DNA of 22,594 nucleotides. It comes from a virus. Location of the stretch: IMG/VR virus record IMGVR_UViG_3300027704_000178, positions 1-22,594 of that record. One strand, 5' to 3'. The notes below the pieces were generated by a model. The model was not told the DNA's origin. It saw only the letters and a program-made list of their open reading frames with translations, and did not search any database. Every line of letters begins with the position of its first letter. Position 1 is the first letter of the stretch. Positions 1 through 8,576 of the stretch are shown here, piece by piece. A program made the translations under genes and the position numbers.

Positions 1-244
1 GCGGAATTTCTAAAGATGAGCCATACTGTCCTTCAGTAGCCACGTCTTCCGTATTATCTACTTTATAGCTGTGTATAAACTCTCTGCCAGCCTTTCTGCG
101 CATACCAAATTCAGTATACTGCACACCATCAACAGTCTCCCAAAATGGGATCTTACGGTCAAATCTTTCTGGATATACGCCAGTCTTTAGAAGCTCGGAA
201 GCATCTATTTTAAAACCACCGCTTTTATCAGTTTCAAACGGCAT
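1..244 (-). CDS. Unknown virion-associated protein, N-terminal part (cut by window edge)
   Basis: An open frame starts at ATG 244-242 and runs off the left edge after 81 codons. The start follows an AGGAGG site, and the upstream tail-fibre stop (TAA 247-245) is immediately adjacent, so the gene belongs to the late operon. The visible protein begins MPFETDKSGGFKIDASELLK and contains a Gly-Met-Arg-Arg-Lys stretch near residue 50. This is loosely like the start of large phage structural (beta-propeller or tail) proteins that describe their surroundings with VQYTEFG-type strands, but I cannot name a family. Its place after adaptor and fibre genes suggests a tail or connector component. That role is inference from position only. 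Confidence 0.6.
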   Translation of the reverse strand, partial: MPFETDKSGGFKIDASELLKTGVYPERFDRKIPFWETVDGVQYTEFGMRRKAGREFIHSYKVDNTEDVATEGQYGSSLEIP

Positions 245-1144
245 TTAGCCTCCTATGCAAATCCAATAAATAGTTGCTGCGAAGTTATTTGTATCAACTT
301 GAAAGCTGGTTGTTGTGCGACTACCAGCAACCACTCCGACTATACTTTGGGGGTCTAAAGCTTCCCTTTGAGTAATTGCAACAGAACAAAAGTTTGGAAA
401 TGGTTCGTCAAAAGTAACTGTCTGAGTTGTGCCACTAGGTATATCAAACTCGCCCCATTTTACAACAACACCAGCAATCTCTATTGATCCCTGGTCTCCA
501 GTAGCTGCAACTTGACCATTGCTTACAGCGACTCTAAGAAGATTGGCAGCCGTTAGCGCCCTAGTTGCATCTATTCCAGCTATAACCTCTGAATTTGTAG
601 CAAGCTCAATAATTCCTGATACCGTAGCACTTGCATCTGGTGTTGCGTCTTGAACAAAAGCAGTTGTAGCTAGCTGTGTAGTGTCTGTGCCTGCTGTTGC
701 AGTAGGCGCTGTAGGGACACCAGTAAAATCTGGAGAATTCAGTGAAGAGTTTAATCGTGCTGCATTTAACATTAACCAGTAATTATTTCCAGAATTATAT
801 ACAAACTCATAGTAACCAGCAGCAACCAAATCTCCAATAGCTAGATCTGTGTTGTCATTTTTCTTTATTGGCACAGCTCCAGAACCATTTACATTGAGAG
901 TTGGAGTCTCAGTTGTATTTGCAACGCCAATCTGAAGCAATACTCTTACGCCATCAACTAATGCAAACGTAGGTACATTTAAAAATGAAGCAGACAGCGC
1001 AACAGTTCCTGCTGTAACTTGCTTGTCAGTAGTGGCTCGTAGCAGTCGGTTAATCTCGTCAGCCGCCGCACCAAAGTTATCTCTAACGCTAGAGGTTGTG
1101 GCTGTACCTGCTGTGGGGTTTGTTCTTACTATTGATGAAGTCAT
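245..1144 (-). CDS. Tail fibre protein with gp53-like C-terminal domain
   Basis: This 299-residue protein looks like a short receptor-binding fibre. Residues 1-40 are a polar N-terminal attachment region. A central beta-rich section has repeated strands. At about 135-165 there is the typical phage fibre repeat (SPDFTGVPTAPTATAGTDTTQLATTAFVQ-like), followed by a segment of the kind SGIIELATNSEV...TRALTAANL. The last 80 residues (VVKWGEF...TVTFDEPFPNFCSVAIT...IYWICIGG) match the gp53-like fibre tip fold, ending in the usual aromatic/Gly-Gly tail. These fibres form trimers at the tail and bind host surface sugars or proteins. The gene starts within the stop of the adaptor gene (TAATG overlap), with a GGAGG about 11 bases upstream. 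Confidence 0.85.
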   Translation of the reverse strand: MTSSIVRTNPTAGTATTSSVRDNFGAAADEINRLLRATTDKQVTAGTVALSASFLNVPTFALVDGVRVLLQIGVANTTETPTLNVNGSGAVPIKKNDNTDLAIGDLVAAGYYEFVYNSGNNYWLMLNAARLNSSLNSPDFTGVPTAPTATAGTDTTQLATTAFVQDATPDASATVSGIIELATNSEVIAGIDATRALTAANLLRVAVSNGQVAATGDQGSIEIAGVVVKWGEFDIPSGTTQTVTFDEPFPNFCSVAITQREALDPQSIVGVVAGSRTTTSFQVDTNNFAATIYWICIGG

Positions 1145-2139
1145 TAGACTAACGGGCCTCCATTGGCTGCTATACTTTCGTCTTTAATTCTACCTAATCC
1201 TAAATTACCAGAGTCTTTGCGGTTAATATCCTGTATTGCATCAAGAAACTTTTGCTGAAAAAATGTGACCCTTGCGTCATCTTTTAAGTAAATGTAGGCA
1301 AACATTAAAGATCCCATTAAAATTGCTTCTGGGTAAGTTAATGTTTCTTTATCTAATCTTATACTTGCATTTAAAACTGCATCTGATGGTGCGGCAGGCG
1401 CACCAAGACCAACAAAATACTCTAAAACTCCTGAAGTATTTATACCTTCTGGAAAACTTAAAAAATAATAAGTGCTAGATTCTAAACGCGAGATTGAAAC
1501 AATGTCCCAAACTCCATTAGGGTTTACTTCGCTATAGTTTGTTATACCTTTAATTTGGATTCTATCGCCAACAGTATTAAGAGCATCAGAGGGTAAATTT
1601 TGCACGTTAAGATATATAACTGGAGTTATAACGCTATCAATTACTAGGTTGTTTTTTGAAAACATCCAAATAATATTTGTCTCTGGGGACGCTAATACTC
1701 CTTGATCTGAGTATACAGAGAAAGTATTTCTTATTCTATCGTTTGCTCCATCATCATACTGTATGGAAAACGAATCTCCAGAAGATGGGTTTGGCCCAAT
1801 GTATATGCTTTCTCCAGAAACGGCATAAACTGCTGAAGCCCCACTCGTTGATGATATGTTTCTGTATTCACTATAAGATACTGGAGATAAAGCTCTTCCT
1901 TTTGAGTCTGTGATTGACACTATAGAGTAAGCCCTTAATGGAGACTTAATGCTTTTTGCAATAGCGTCCGAATCTGACACAATGTACTGTAAAACTGTAT
2001 CTTGGATTTTTCCAGTTAATTTTCTTTGCATTTCATTAACAGCTAAATCTACAAAGCTTGGAATCTGTGAAGACAGATCAGATCTATTTAACCAATCCGC
2101 TATTCTATCGAATAAATTATTTGAGTTTGTTACAGACAT
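1144..2139 (-). CDS. Head-tail adaptor protein (SU10 adaptor-like) with a large internal insertion
   Basis: The first 100 residues (LFDRIADWLNRSDL, then an IPSFVDLAVNEMQRKL helix) and the last 75 (YPEAILMGSLMFAYIYLKDDARVTFFQQKFLDAI) match the helical head-tail adaptor family known from phage SU10 and relatives. Those proteins form a ring under the portal and join it to the tail. Family members are usually about 200-250 residues. This one has 331 because roughly residues 141-260, between the GPNPSSGDSFSIQY strand and the final helices, form an extra beta-rich segment. The gene overlaps its neighbours by one base on both sides (TAATG), so translation is probably coupled. The N- and C-terminal match is good; the role of the insertion is unknown. 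Confidence 0.75.
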   Translation of the reverse strand: MSVTNSNNLFDRIADWLNRSDLSSQIPSFVDLAVNEMQRKLTGKIQDTVLQYIVSDSDAIAKSIKSPLRAYSIVSITDSKGRALSPVSYSEYRNISSTSGASAVYAVSGESIYIGPNPSSGDSFSIQYDDGANDRIRNTFSVYSDQGVLASPETNIIWMFSKNNLVIDSVITPVIYLNVQNLPSDALNTVGDRIQIKGITNYSEVNPNGVWDIVSISRLESSTYYFLSFPEGINTSGVLEYFVGLGAPAAPSDAVLNASIRLDKETLTYPEAILMGSLMFAYIYLKDDARVTFFQQKFLDAIQDINRKDSGNLGLGRIKDESIAANGGPLV

Positions 2140-2468
2140 TACAATTTCGCCGTGGTGGTTTTCATGTATGGGTAGTGTGTTTCAATGAGCTTGAAAAAAT
2201 ACTTATAGTCCACATTCTCACCGAGTAGATCTATTCCATGCTCTTTCTTTATTCTCATTACATCAGTCATAGATAAGTCTAAAACTTGATGGTAGTTTTG
2301 TTTTGGGTCAAATTTAACCCAGTCGCTAGTAGCGTTTCTTTTGTTCTTGTTATCTTCTAAAAGCTGAGTAATGTCCTGCTTAAATTCAGAGTAAACTCCA
2401 CCATCATTTGTAAAGTAAGTGTCTTGGTGTACTCCGTTCTGTGTCTCTCTCTCAACAAATGTACTCAT
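2139..2468 (-). CDS. Small phage head-region protein of unknown function
   Basis: The 109-residue product lies between capsid and adaptor genes, in the late operon. It begins with a polar segment rich in Asp, Asn and Gly, then has a helix (SEFKQDITQLLEDNKNKRN) and a C-terminal KLIETHYPYMKTTTAKL. Small proteins of about 100 residues with a similar ending (a short aromatic followed by K/R-T-T) are common next to capsid genes in phages and are usually unannotated. No catalytic motif is visible. It starts at ATG 2468, 7 bases after the stop of the 27-residue gene, with only a weak GAGAG site. A minor head or completion protein is plausible from position only. Confidence 0.7.
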   Translation of the reverse strand: MSTFVERETQNGVHQDTYFTNDGGVYSEFKQDITQLLEDNKNKRNATSDWVKFDPKQNYHQVLDLSMTDVMRIKKEHGIDLLGENVDYKYFFKLIETHYPYMKTTTAKL

Positions 2469-2475
2469 TATTCTC

Positions 2476-2559
2476 TCACTTCTTTTTTGGCTTTCTAACT
2501 TTCTTAACTTTCTTAGGTCGTCCTACTTTACTTCCGTATGTACCTTTACCTGATGGCAT
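2476..2559 (-). CDS. 27-residue highly basic peptide (MPSGKGTYGSKVGRPKK...)
   Basis: A tiny gene starts at ATG 2559 after a GGAG site (TTGGAGAAAATTATG) and ends at TGA 2478-2476, just before the next gene. The peptide starts MPSGKGTYGSKVGRPKK and ends in a run of Lys/Arg/Val, with a net charge above +10. Very similar Gly/Lys-rich micro-proteins sit beside capsid genes in many marine podoviruses and myoviruses, but their job is unknown. A DNA-binding or capsid-interior role would fit the charge. The good ribosome site, clean fit between neighbours and recognisable composition make it a real gene. Confidence 0.75.
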   Translation of the reverse strand: MPSGKGTYGSKVGRPKKVKKVRKPKKK

Positions 2560-2583
2560 AATTTTCTCCAATAGTTAAATACA

Positions 2584-2605
2584 GGAAAAGGGAACCGAAG
2601 CTCCC
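2584..2605 (-). terminator. Intrinsic terminator downstream of the major capsid gene
   Basis: Read on the minus strand, GGGAGC-UUCG-GUUCCC forms a 6-bp stem closed as C(UUCG)G and followed by UUUUCC. One pair is G-U only on the minus strand, which supports that orientation. It sits 19 bases after the capsid stop. A partial terminator here would raise capsid transcripts over the downstream tail genes. Confidence 0.75.
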
Positions 2606-2624
2606 CATCCATTTAACACTTATA

Positions 2625-3614
2625 CTATGCGTTAATTGCGTAGTAAGCAGCGTTAGCTTCTTCAGAACGAGCCTCTAAAGTGTAGTAGCACTCTAAAAGT
2701 TTTTGCTCAGCAGATGCTAGAGTAGCAATGTCAGTAGTATGAATTTTCTTACCACCAGCAAAGGCCAAGCCCCAAGTGCTATAGTCTAAAACGTATAGAG
2801 TATCAGCAGGCATATGCTTGTTAGGAACAACAGCAATAGGGCCAAACTGAGAAACGTATACAGCAACTCGGTTGATGATTTCGCCATTAGCAGCGTTAGT
2901 AGTTACATCAGTTGAGATGCCCTTGCTAACATCAGCATTGTTACGAAGAGTGCTGATAGTGCCAGCAGAACCCATGATTTTAGAAGAACTAAAGTCACCA
3001 GAGTTATCCCATACACCATCTAACAAATCATCAAGGTTTGCTTGAGTCATTGCTTCTGAAGTACCAGGAGTAGGCTTAGTTAAACCAGTTGATGCAGTAT
3101 TAAGAACACCACCAGTTCCAGATACTTTTTGGTTTGCAAGAATCCAAGAAGAAACTGTTGCGCTAACACCAGCAGCAGCATTAGTAGGCTGAACTTTGAT
3201 TTGATTAGAGAGAACTTGCTTCTCTACATCCATCTGAAGCTCTTTACCTTTCTTCATTAACTGATAAGCCATTTCCTTACCAGGAACGCCAGCTCGGTCA
3301 AACATTTCAGCTTTCTTAGTAACTGTAACAGTTTTGCTTGCGATTTGAACGTAGTTACCCTTACGAGTACGCTCTGATCCTTCAGCAGAACCAATAACTT
3401 CAGCTTCAATAGCAGCATTGCTACTAACAGAATCTGCGTAAGTGTCAGTCAACCACTCGTGATTATCAGCAGAAGCTTTAGCTTGTGCAATACCAGAAGT
3501 GAAGGGAGTCATAAATGGAGTTACGTTAAAGATTACGTTACCTAAATCTTCACGAATGTTTTTTGCGTTTTGTGGGCCTAACTCGTAAGCCGATGTTGAT
3601 GTAATTGTAGCCAT
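2625..3614 (-). CDS. Major capsid protein, SU10 type (HK97 fold)
   Basis: The 329-residue protein matches the SU10-type major capsid family (formerly DUF5309). It opens with SAYELGPQNAKNIREDLGNVIFNVTPFMTPF, followed by HEWLTD, then RTRKGNYVQIASKTVTVTKKAEMFDRAGVPGKEMAYQLMKKGKELQMDVEKQVLSN at about 83-140. This is the long spine helix region of the HK97 fold. The C-terminal half has the P-domain-like strands (YVSQFGPIAVVPNKHMP, LYVLDYSTWGLAFAGGKKI). The length is normal for the family, and no N-terminal delta domain is seen, consistent with the separate scaffold gene just upstream. It self-assembles into the icosahedral head. The start is ATG 3614. A terminator follows the gene. Confidence 0.93.
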   Translation of the reverse strand: MATITSTSAYELGPQNAKNIREDLGNVIFNVTPFMTPFTSGIAQAKASADNHEWLTDTYADSVSSNAAIEAEVIGSAEGSERTRKGNYVQIASKTVTVTKKAEMFDRAGVPGKEMAYQLMKKGKELQMDVEKQVLSNQIKVQPTNAAAGVSATVSSWILANQKVSGTGGVLNTASTGLTKPTPGTSEAMTQANLDDLLDGVWDNSGDFSSSKIMGSAGTISTLRNNADVSKGISTDVTTNAANGEIINRVAVYVSQFGPIAVVPNKHMPADTLYVLDYSTWGLAFAGGKKIHTTDIATLASAEQKLLECYYTLEARSEEANAAYYAINA

Positions 3615-3628
3615 GTTAATTTACCTAA

Positions 3629-4675
3629 TTATTTAAAAGAATCGAGAATTAAATCTACCGCAGAATCTCTTGAGAAAGAGCCATCACTTTGTGTGGCATT
3701 CTTAAACTTCTTAGATTTTGCAGCAGCCTGTTTTTGTGCTCGACTCGCTGACGCGCCTTTTCTTAGAACAGTCTTAGAAGCTTTTTTCTTAGGAGCCTTT
3801 TTAGTTGCTGCTACTTGCTTCTTAGTGCTACTAGCCATCGCAGCATCGTGCAATACTTTAAGTACAATAGCATCTGTGACAGTAGACAGCATTTCTGCGC
3901 TACCACCAATGCTTTCAAAGTATTCGGTCATAACTTCTACTTTCTGTGAAGCTACTTTCTGATCACTAAAGCTTGGCTCTAACTGAATTAATAACTCAGC
4001 CTGTTTGGCTGACTCAGCTTGCAAGTTTTGTAATCGTTGACCTTCGTATTGCTCATTTACTTGAGCGGCTACAGCATTGATCTCTTGTTCTTTTTGTTCG
4101 TAAAGAACTCGATTCTCTAATGCCTGTTCATAAGCGTAAGGATCTGATTGTTTTAAAGCTATTAACTCTTGAGTGGTGTGAGTGGGTTTTTGCCCGTAAA
4201 CCATAGCTTGTGCATACTCTAACAGCTTTGCTGTTTCTTCAAGAGATGCTCCTCGCTCTGTCTCAAAAGTGTTTCGCTCTTCAGATAACGCCTGAGTCTT
4301 GCGTGTATAATCACCTTGCATCAAAACGCCGCTTTTAATCTTCTCAATGTCATCAAGACCATTTTCAACAAGAAATTCGCGTGCATTGACTAGATATTCA
4401 TATTCACCGTCTTCAAGCTCGATGTCACCAGATAATTCTTCATCTGCATATTCATCACTATCTTCGGTTTCAACTTCTTCTAGTTGATCCAAGTTTTCAT
4501 CCACTTCTTCTTCAGAATATTCTTCTTCAGATTCCGCTTCAGCTACAGGTTCATTTTCAACTTCTCCTAAATTATCTTTAGGATTGATCATGCCCAAAAT
4601 TGCTTCTAATCCAGCATCCTGTGTAATGGGTTCGTTACTAGAGAATTCCGAAGAGTTGTTCTCATTGTCTGACAT
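3629..4675 (-). CDS. Capsid scaffolding protein
   Basis: The protein is 348 residues from ATG 4675, chosen because GAGGAGA lies 6 bases upstream. A longer in-frame start at 4714 lacks such a site. Residues 1-100 are extremely acidic (runs of Glu/Asp). About 100-220 is a helical coiled coil beginning MQGDYTRKTQALSEERNTFE, and the last 60 are Lys/Ala-rich and basic (KKAPKKKASKTVLRKG...), ending in a short hydrophobic helix VDLILDSFK. An acidic head, coiled coil and basic C-terminal tail is the standard build of a scaffold, and the gene sits directly upstream of the capsid gene. The basic end would bind the capsid protein's inner face during assembly. Confidence 0.85.
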   Translation of the reverse strand: MSDNENNSSEFSSNEPITQDAGLEAILGMINPKDNLGEVENEPVAEAESEEEYSEEEVDENLDQLEEVETEDSDEYADEELSGDIELEDGEYEYLVNAREFLVENGLDDIEKIKSGVLMQGDYTRKTQALSEERNTFETERGASLEETAKLLEYAQAMVYGQKPTHTTQELIALKQSDPYAYEQALENRVLYEQKEQEINAVAAQVNEQYEGQRLQNLQAESAKQAELLIQLEPSFSDQKVASQKVEVMTEYFESIGGSAEMLSTVTDAIVLKVLHDAAMASSTKKQVAATKKAPKKKASKTVLRKGASASRAQKQAAAKSKKFKNATQSDGSFSRDSAVDLILDSFK

Positions 4676-4717
4676 TTGTATCTCCTCAAAGGGTCGGTTT
4701 CCCGTTGTCCTCAATTG

Positions 4718-4933
4718 TTAAGTAATAATCTTTGGTTTTTGTTCGTCTTTCATATCCAGATACTGCTGAATAGTCGGGCAAGCCCATAACTCATCAACCT
4801 TACCCTCGACATCCTGCATAGTAAGCTTTGTAAAAGCTACACCTCGCATCCAGTTAATTAAATCGCTAGACACGATAAAATATTCTTTATCTTCCTCGCC
4901 CTTTTTTGGCGAGAGTTTCTCGTTGGTTTGCAT
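4718..4933 (-). CDS. Unknown 71-residue late protein
   Basis: The product starts MQTNEKLSPKKGEEDKEYFI and has a predicted helical centre (SSDLINWMRGVAFTKLTMQDVEGKVDEL) and an amphipathic tail. No family is recognised. Its ATG overlaps the end of the upstream 95-residue gene by 47 bases and has a good GGAG site 5 bases upstream. It ends 42 bases before the scaffold start. Being between portal and scaffold, it may be a head-assembly helper, but nothing in the sequence shows this. Confidence 0.65.
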   Translation of the reverse strand: MQTNEKLSPKKGEEDKEYFIVSSDLINWMRGVAFTKLTMQDVEGKVDELWACPTIQQYLDMKDEQKPKIIT

Positions 4934-5174
4934 ACCACTCCAAGTTTTCTTTTAAAGCCTTAATTACTTTAACCTCTCTCCAGATCGCTTCACCTTGTTC
5001 AGGTGTTGGTACGCTAGAAAAAGCCCTGTACAAATTATCTTCCATCTCTTGAAAAATAAACTGTATTGCTTCGTCTCCTATGAGCCTATGGGCAGCATTT
5101 GCCACCCTTAGCTTTGTTTCTGTATCAGCCTGATCACTAGGTAGACTAGTTACCAATCTTGACTGGTCTCTCAC
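4887..5174 (-). CDS. Unknown 95-residue late protein (GTG start)
   Basis: The gene starts at GTG 5174, chosen for the GGAGG 6 bases upstream. It overlaps the end of the portal gene by 29 bases. The protein is mostly helical, with a segment LRVANAAHRLIGDEAIQFIFQEMEDNLYRAFSSVPTPEQGEAIWREVKVIKALKENLEWY and a basic end (KKGRGR). Small helical proteins of this kind follow the portal in several podovirus-like genomes and have no assigned role. A virion or packaging accessory function is only an inference from gene order. Confidence 0.7.
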   Translation of the reverse strand: MRDQSRLVTSLPSDQADTETKLRVANAAHRLIGDEAIQFIFQEMEDNLYRAFSSVPTPEQGEAIWREVKVIKALKENLEWYANQRETLAKKGRGR

Positions 5175-7110
5175 TGCGTGCCTCCAGGTTTATTTCAGCC
5201 ACTTTAAATTCGTTTTCATCTTCATGCTTCTTAACTTCAAGCATAAATTCTTGCTCTTTAAGCTCAAGCTCTGCTTTATCAAGCTCAACCTTAGCTTTCT
5301 CAATTTCAACTTGAGCCATAACAGCTTCCATTTGAACTTGCTGCGCTTGCATAGCCGCTTGCTGCTCTGGTGACGGGCCTTCTGGCTGACCAGTAAACTC
5401 TGGGCCAGGATCTGTAAAGTATCGCCCGTATGCTGCCTTATCATACAGCCTGACCATATCTTCTTGCAACTGTACAATCTGCTGCGGCATTACTGTAACA
5501 CCTAAGCCGCCAGCCTGAACCATCATTTGCTGTGCTTGCATAGTTTGCTGCATATGGAACAATTGCTCAGTTTTAGAGCCATTACCCAAACCAACCAGGA
5601 CTGTAACGTCTTTTCGAGCATTCCATGTGCGAGGATCAACCTCTACGAACTTATTGTTTAATCTAAAGATAGACTTGTCATCTGCGTGAGCAATCTCTAG
5701 CTCATAGACACCCATAAAGACTTTACGCAAGAACTCACCGTACTCGCGAGCAATCAAGCGTATACGTGCTTGGCGTTTAGATAACACCTGACTTACGGCG
5801 CCAGCCGCCGTGTTTCCGTTAAGGATGTCTGGGCTAATAGCGTTATCTGTAGAACCTACATCCTTTTCTAACATCTGATCAGCCATACCCATCATATTAT
5901 TGGTATGAGCGCCAAACGAAGGCTGCCCTGGAAACGAAATAGCACTAGGATGCTTAACTAGATAAGGCGCTCCAGGCTTGCTCGCCATTACTGAGTCTAG
6001 GTCTACTTGCCCCTCTACTACCACAGGACGACCGTTATTTAAGTTGTACTGATTGTCTAACTGGTTACGCCAAAGCGTGCTTTTCATCTTCTGTATAGGT
6101 GCTGCGGCATCCGCTGGGCAAAGACCTGTAAGCTTGTGCGGCATACGGATAGGAGTCCAAATTTCAAAAGGAATCTCATCGACTTCTTCAACGTCTAACA
6201 CTGTGTTACCAATCCTGCAAACTTTAAGCAACTCATCAAATCCGTCTTCGTTTCGATCTAAGCGAATGTAGACTTCATGCAAGTCATAGGTGTTTGCAAT
6301 TTGGTTCTCATCACCATCGTAATCATCTGTATCAAAATTACGAGCAATACGCTCAGGAGCGTCATATTCGTTATAGCCAGAAGAAGTTGACGCTTTGTCA
6401 ATCTTAGACTCGCTAAAGCCCATTTCTAATAAGTCGCTTTTAGACTTTTGACTGCGCTGGCGAACAAATCGAGCTTCCTGCACTGTAGTGGCATTTCGAT
6501 CAATGCCAAACTCTTCAGGTGGAACAACTTCTACACGAGTAGAGCTTTTAGTTACTGTATGTAGCATTTTCCCAGAGTAAGTTATCTCTCCAGTGATCTC
6601 ATCTAAGTATTCCTCGAACTCAGTGATTTCAACTTCTGGATCAGCATCAAGTAGCATGTATGACTCTTCAGATATGTCATCAAAGTCGTGAGTGGTTGTA
6701 GACTCTTCCATAGCTCGCCAGCGCTTAATAATACCTTGACGCTGTAGTAAACCATCGATAAGACTATCCATGATATTGCTGAAGCCATCGTTTTGGCGAT
6801 AAAATACATAGCGAATGTAGTCAGTAGCTTGCTGTGCTGCTTCAACATCCTCTTGACCTTCTGGTTCAAATCGTACAGTCTCATCATCAGCTACAAATAA
6901 CTCCGCTATATCTGCTTTAATATTTTCAACGGTCTGGTAGACTTCTCGTGTAACAATACTTGAGTAGCCATCCCTTTCGTTGCCGTAAGACTCACCAAGA
7001 TAGTAATCGAGTAGATCAGCACGAGTTTGCGCTGCATCGCTATCCATGTGATCAGAAACATTATCTTCATATGAATTAATGGTACTCAGTAAATCTTTGT
7101 TGTTGATCAT
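5146..7110 (-). CDS. Portal protein (P22/SU10-like)
   Basis: The 654-residue protein forms the dodecameric portal ring at one capsid vertex, through which DNA is packaged and ejected. The N-terminal 130 residues (LLDYYLGESYGNERDGYSSIVTREVYQTVENI...DYIRYVFYRQNDGF) and the central VVPPEEFGIDRNATTVQEARFVRQRS and PYLVKHPSAISFPG regions match large portals of podovirus-like phages. A long Met/Gln-rich helix lies near 495-540. The C-terminal 80 residues (QAAMQAQQVQMEAVMAQVEIEKAKVELDKAELELKEQEF) are a continuous charged coiled coil, like the portal barrel of P22. It starts within the terminase stop (TAATG) without its own strong ribosome site, so coupling is likely. Position between large terminase and scaffold fits. 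Confidence 0.9.
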   Translation of the reverse strand: MINNKDLLSTINSYEDNVSDHMDSDAAQTRADLLDYYLGESYGNERDGYSSIVTREVYQTVENIKADIAELFVADDETVRFEPEGQEDVEAAQQATDYIRYVFYRQNDGFSNIMDSLIDGLLQRQGIIKRWRAMEESTTTHDFDDISEESYMLLDADPEVEITEFEEYLDEITGEITYSGKMLHTVTKSSTRVEVVPPEEFGIDRNATTVQEARFVRQRSQKSKSDLLEMGFSESKIDKASTSSGYNEYDAPERIARNFDTDDYDGDENQIANTYDLHEVYIRLDRNEDGFDELLKVCRIGNTVLDVEEVDEIPFEIWTPIRMPHKLTGLCPADAAAPIQKMKSTLWRNQLDNQYNLNNGRPVVVEGQVDLDSVMASKPGAPYLVKHPSAISFPGQPSFGAHTNNMMGMADQMLEKDVGSTDNAISPDILNGNTAAGAVSQVLSKRQARIRLIAREYGEFLRKVFMGVYELEIAHADDKSIFRLNNKFVEVDPRTWNARKDVTVLVGLGNGSKTEQLFHMQQTMQAQQMMVQAGGLGVTVMPQQIVQLQEDMVRLYDKAAYGRYFTDPGPEFTGQPEGPSPEQQAAMQAQQVQMEAVMAQVEIEKAKVELDKAELELKEQEFMLEVKKHEDENEFKVAEINLEARSERPVKIGN

Positions 7111-8576
7111 TATGTGACCCAGTTATAATTGCTTTTAGATTCCTTAGACTCCCAAGGACGCTGTCTTTTTGATTTATCTTTGCTTGGCTCTGACCATCGC
7201 TGGCTTTGAAATGCATATCTAGTTGCTGACATTAAATCATCTGCTTTATCAACAATCTTACCGTTTTCGCCAAAGTGATATGCGCCATACTCTTGCTGCC
7301 AATACTGACAACTTTGAAATACTTTAAATAACCCTTTTTCCATTGCTTGTGAGATGGCGGTAATGCCTGGGGCTATCTTTATGTCACCTTTAGATTGTGA
7401 CAAGTCTGGTGGATTAGTGAAATGTTCAGGCAAGAAGTTTACACCTTCCTGTCTGTACTGCACCGCCATTGAATCACCACCGTCAAATGTTCTGTTGCCA
7501 TCGTGCGGCCAAGCTATAGGTGGCTGAACTGATCTAGCCTTAATCGCTATAGCGTGTTGCGTTGCTGTTTGACGAGATTCTCTGTACTCGTCTACTATGT
7601 AAAAGCAGCCGTTCTCTGGGTTTATTGCGCCCCAGACAATAGCTGTAGGGTGATCAAACCCAAAATCTATGCCACAGATTCTATTCCAGTGAGCGGGTAT
7701 TGTAAAATCTTCGACCACAAGTTTATCGAGAGAGTAAGGGAATACCATACCTCTACCAAATACCGGCTGGCCTTTAGTTCTCATCTCCCGCTCATTAGGG
7801 AGGTACTGCGCTAGGATCTGCTCTTTTGCATCTTCATCTAAGTGAGGAGCCTCATCCCAACCAGCTTGTACTAGAAACTGACCTTTTTTCCTATCATTCA
7901 TAAACTGCTGAATAACAGGAGTCATACCGCTTTCAGGTGTGAACGTCATCATAACGAACCCACGCTTATCAAGTGTTCGAGTCAAACACTGAGTGTAGAT
8001 GTTCTGTGCTGGCTGCTCATCTAGCCAGATCCAATCAAGAGAAGAACCCATGAACTTTTCTTCACCCATCTCGTATGACTTAAACGAGATTACTGACTCA
8101 CCTATATGCACGCCAAAAGCATTGTGGAACTTAACTACAATACTTTCTACCGCATTAGGTATCTGTGGCTTTCTAACCACATCAACTACGCAATCTTTAG
8201 GTATTGCCCCAGAGCCACGCATTAATAGATTCACAGGATCGCCTAGTAATTCTCTTTGCAAGATGTCCCGTGTGGTTACTGTACTAGCACCCGCAGCCCA
8301 TGCGTTAATAGGCTTGGTAAATCGTTTACCTTTCCACCAGTCTGGGTACTTACCCGTCAAGTGACAAGCGGTAATTCTAGCTCCGGTATAAGTCTTACCG
8401 ACCCTGTTGCCCGCCATTGCCAAACACTGATTGTTCTCCTCTGTGGCATTAGACAGTTGTTCCTGCCAGCCATAGGGAGTCCATTGTCCTATTTGATTAA
8501 ATAGAATCCTCTCTTCTCTCTCCTTCATTAATCGAAGGAGTTTCTCTTTTTCAGCCTTGCTTAAGTTGTTTGACAT
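7110..8576 (-). CDS. Terminase large subunit (ATPase and nuclease)
   Basis: The packaging motor protein is 488 residues from ATG 8576. A TTG start 15 bases earlier is possible but has no clear ribosome site. The ATPase domain has Walker A AGNRVGKT at residues 55-62, with an adenine-contact-like WTPYGWQEQL before it, and Walker B LDWIWLDE near 180, including the catalytic Glu. The C-terminal RNase H-like nuclease shows CGIDFGFDHPTAIVWG near 300 and a late acidic KADDLMSATRYAF near 455, which fit the metal-binding acids. It pumps DNA into the head through the portal and cuts concatemers. It overlaps the small terminase gene by 26 bases and abuts the portal gene. Confidence 0.93.
   Translation of the reverse strand: MSNNLSKAEKEKLLRLMKEREERILFNQIGQWTPYGWQEQLSNATEENNQCLAMAGNRVGKTYTGARITACHLTGKYPDWWKGKRFTKPINAWAAGASTVTTRDILQRELLGDPVNLLMRGSGAIPKDCVVDVVRKPQIPNAVESIVVKFHNAFGVHIGESVISFKSYEMGEEKFMGSSLDWIWLDEQPAQNIYTQCLTRTLDKRGFVMMTFTPESGMTPVIQQFMNDRKKGQFLVQAGWDEAPHLDEDAKEQILAQYLPNEREMRTKGQPVFGRGMVFPYSLDKLVVEDFTIPAHWNRICGIDFGFDHPTAIVWGAINPENGCFYIVDEYRESRQTATQHAIAIKARSVQPPIAWPHDGNRTFDGGDSMAVQYRQEGVNFLPEHFTNPPDLSQSKGDIKIAPGITAISQAMEKGLFKVFQSCQYWQQEYGAYHFGENGKIVDKADDLMSATRYAFQSQRWSEPSKDKSKRQRPWESKESKSNYNWVT

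Noticed and set aside
5190-5477. Minus frame of 95 codons within the portal
   Set aside because: Shadow of the coiled-coil end of the portal; composition is Lys/Leu/Ser noise.
7999-8364. Plus-strand open frame of 121 codons
   Set aside because: It lies inside the terminase gene, has no ribosome site, and its protein has no recognisable composition.
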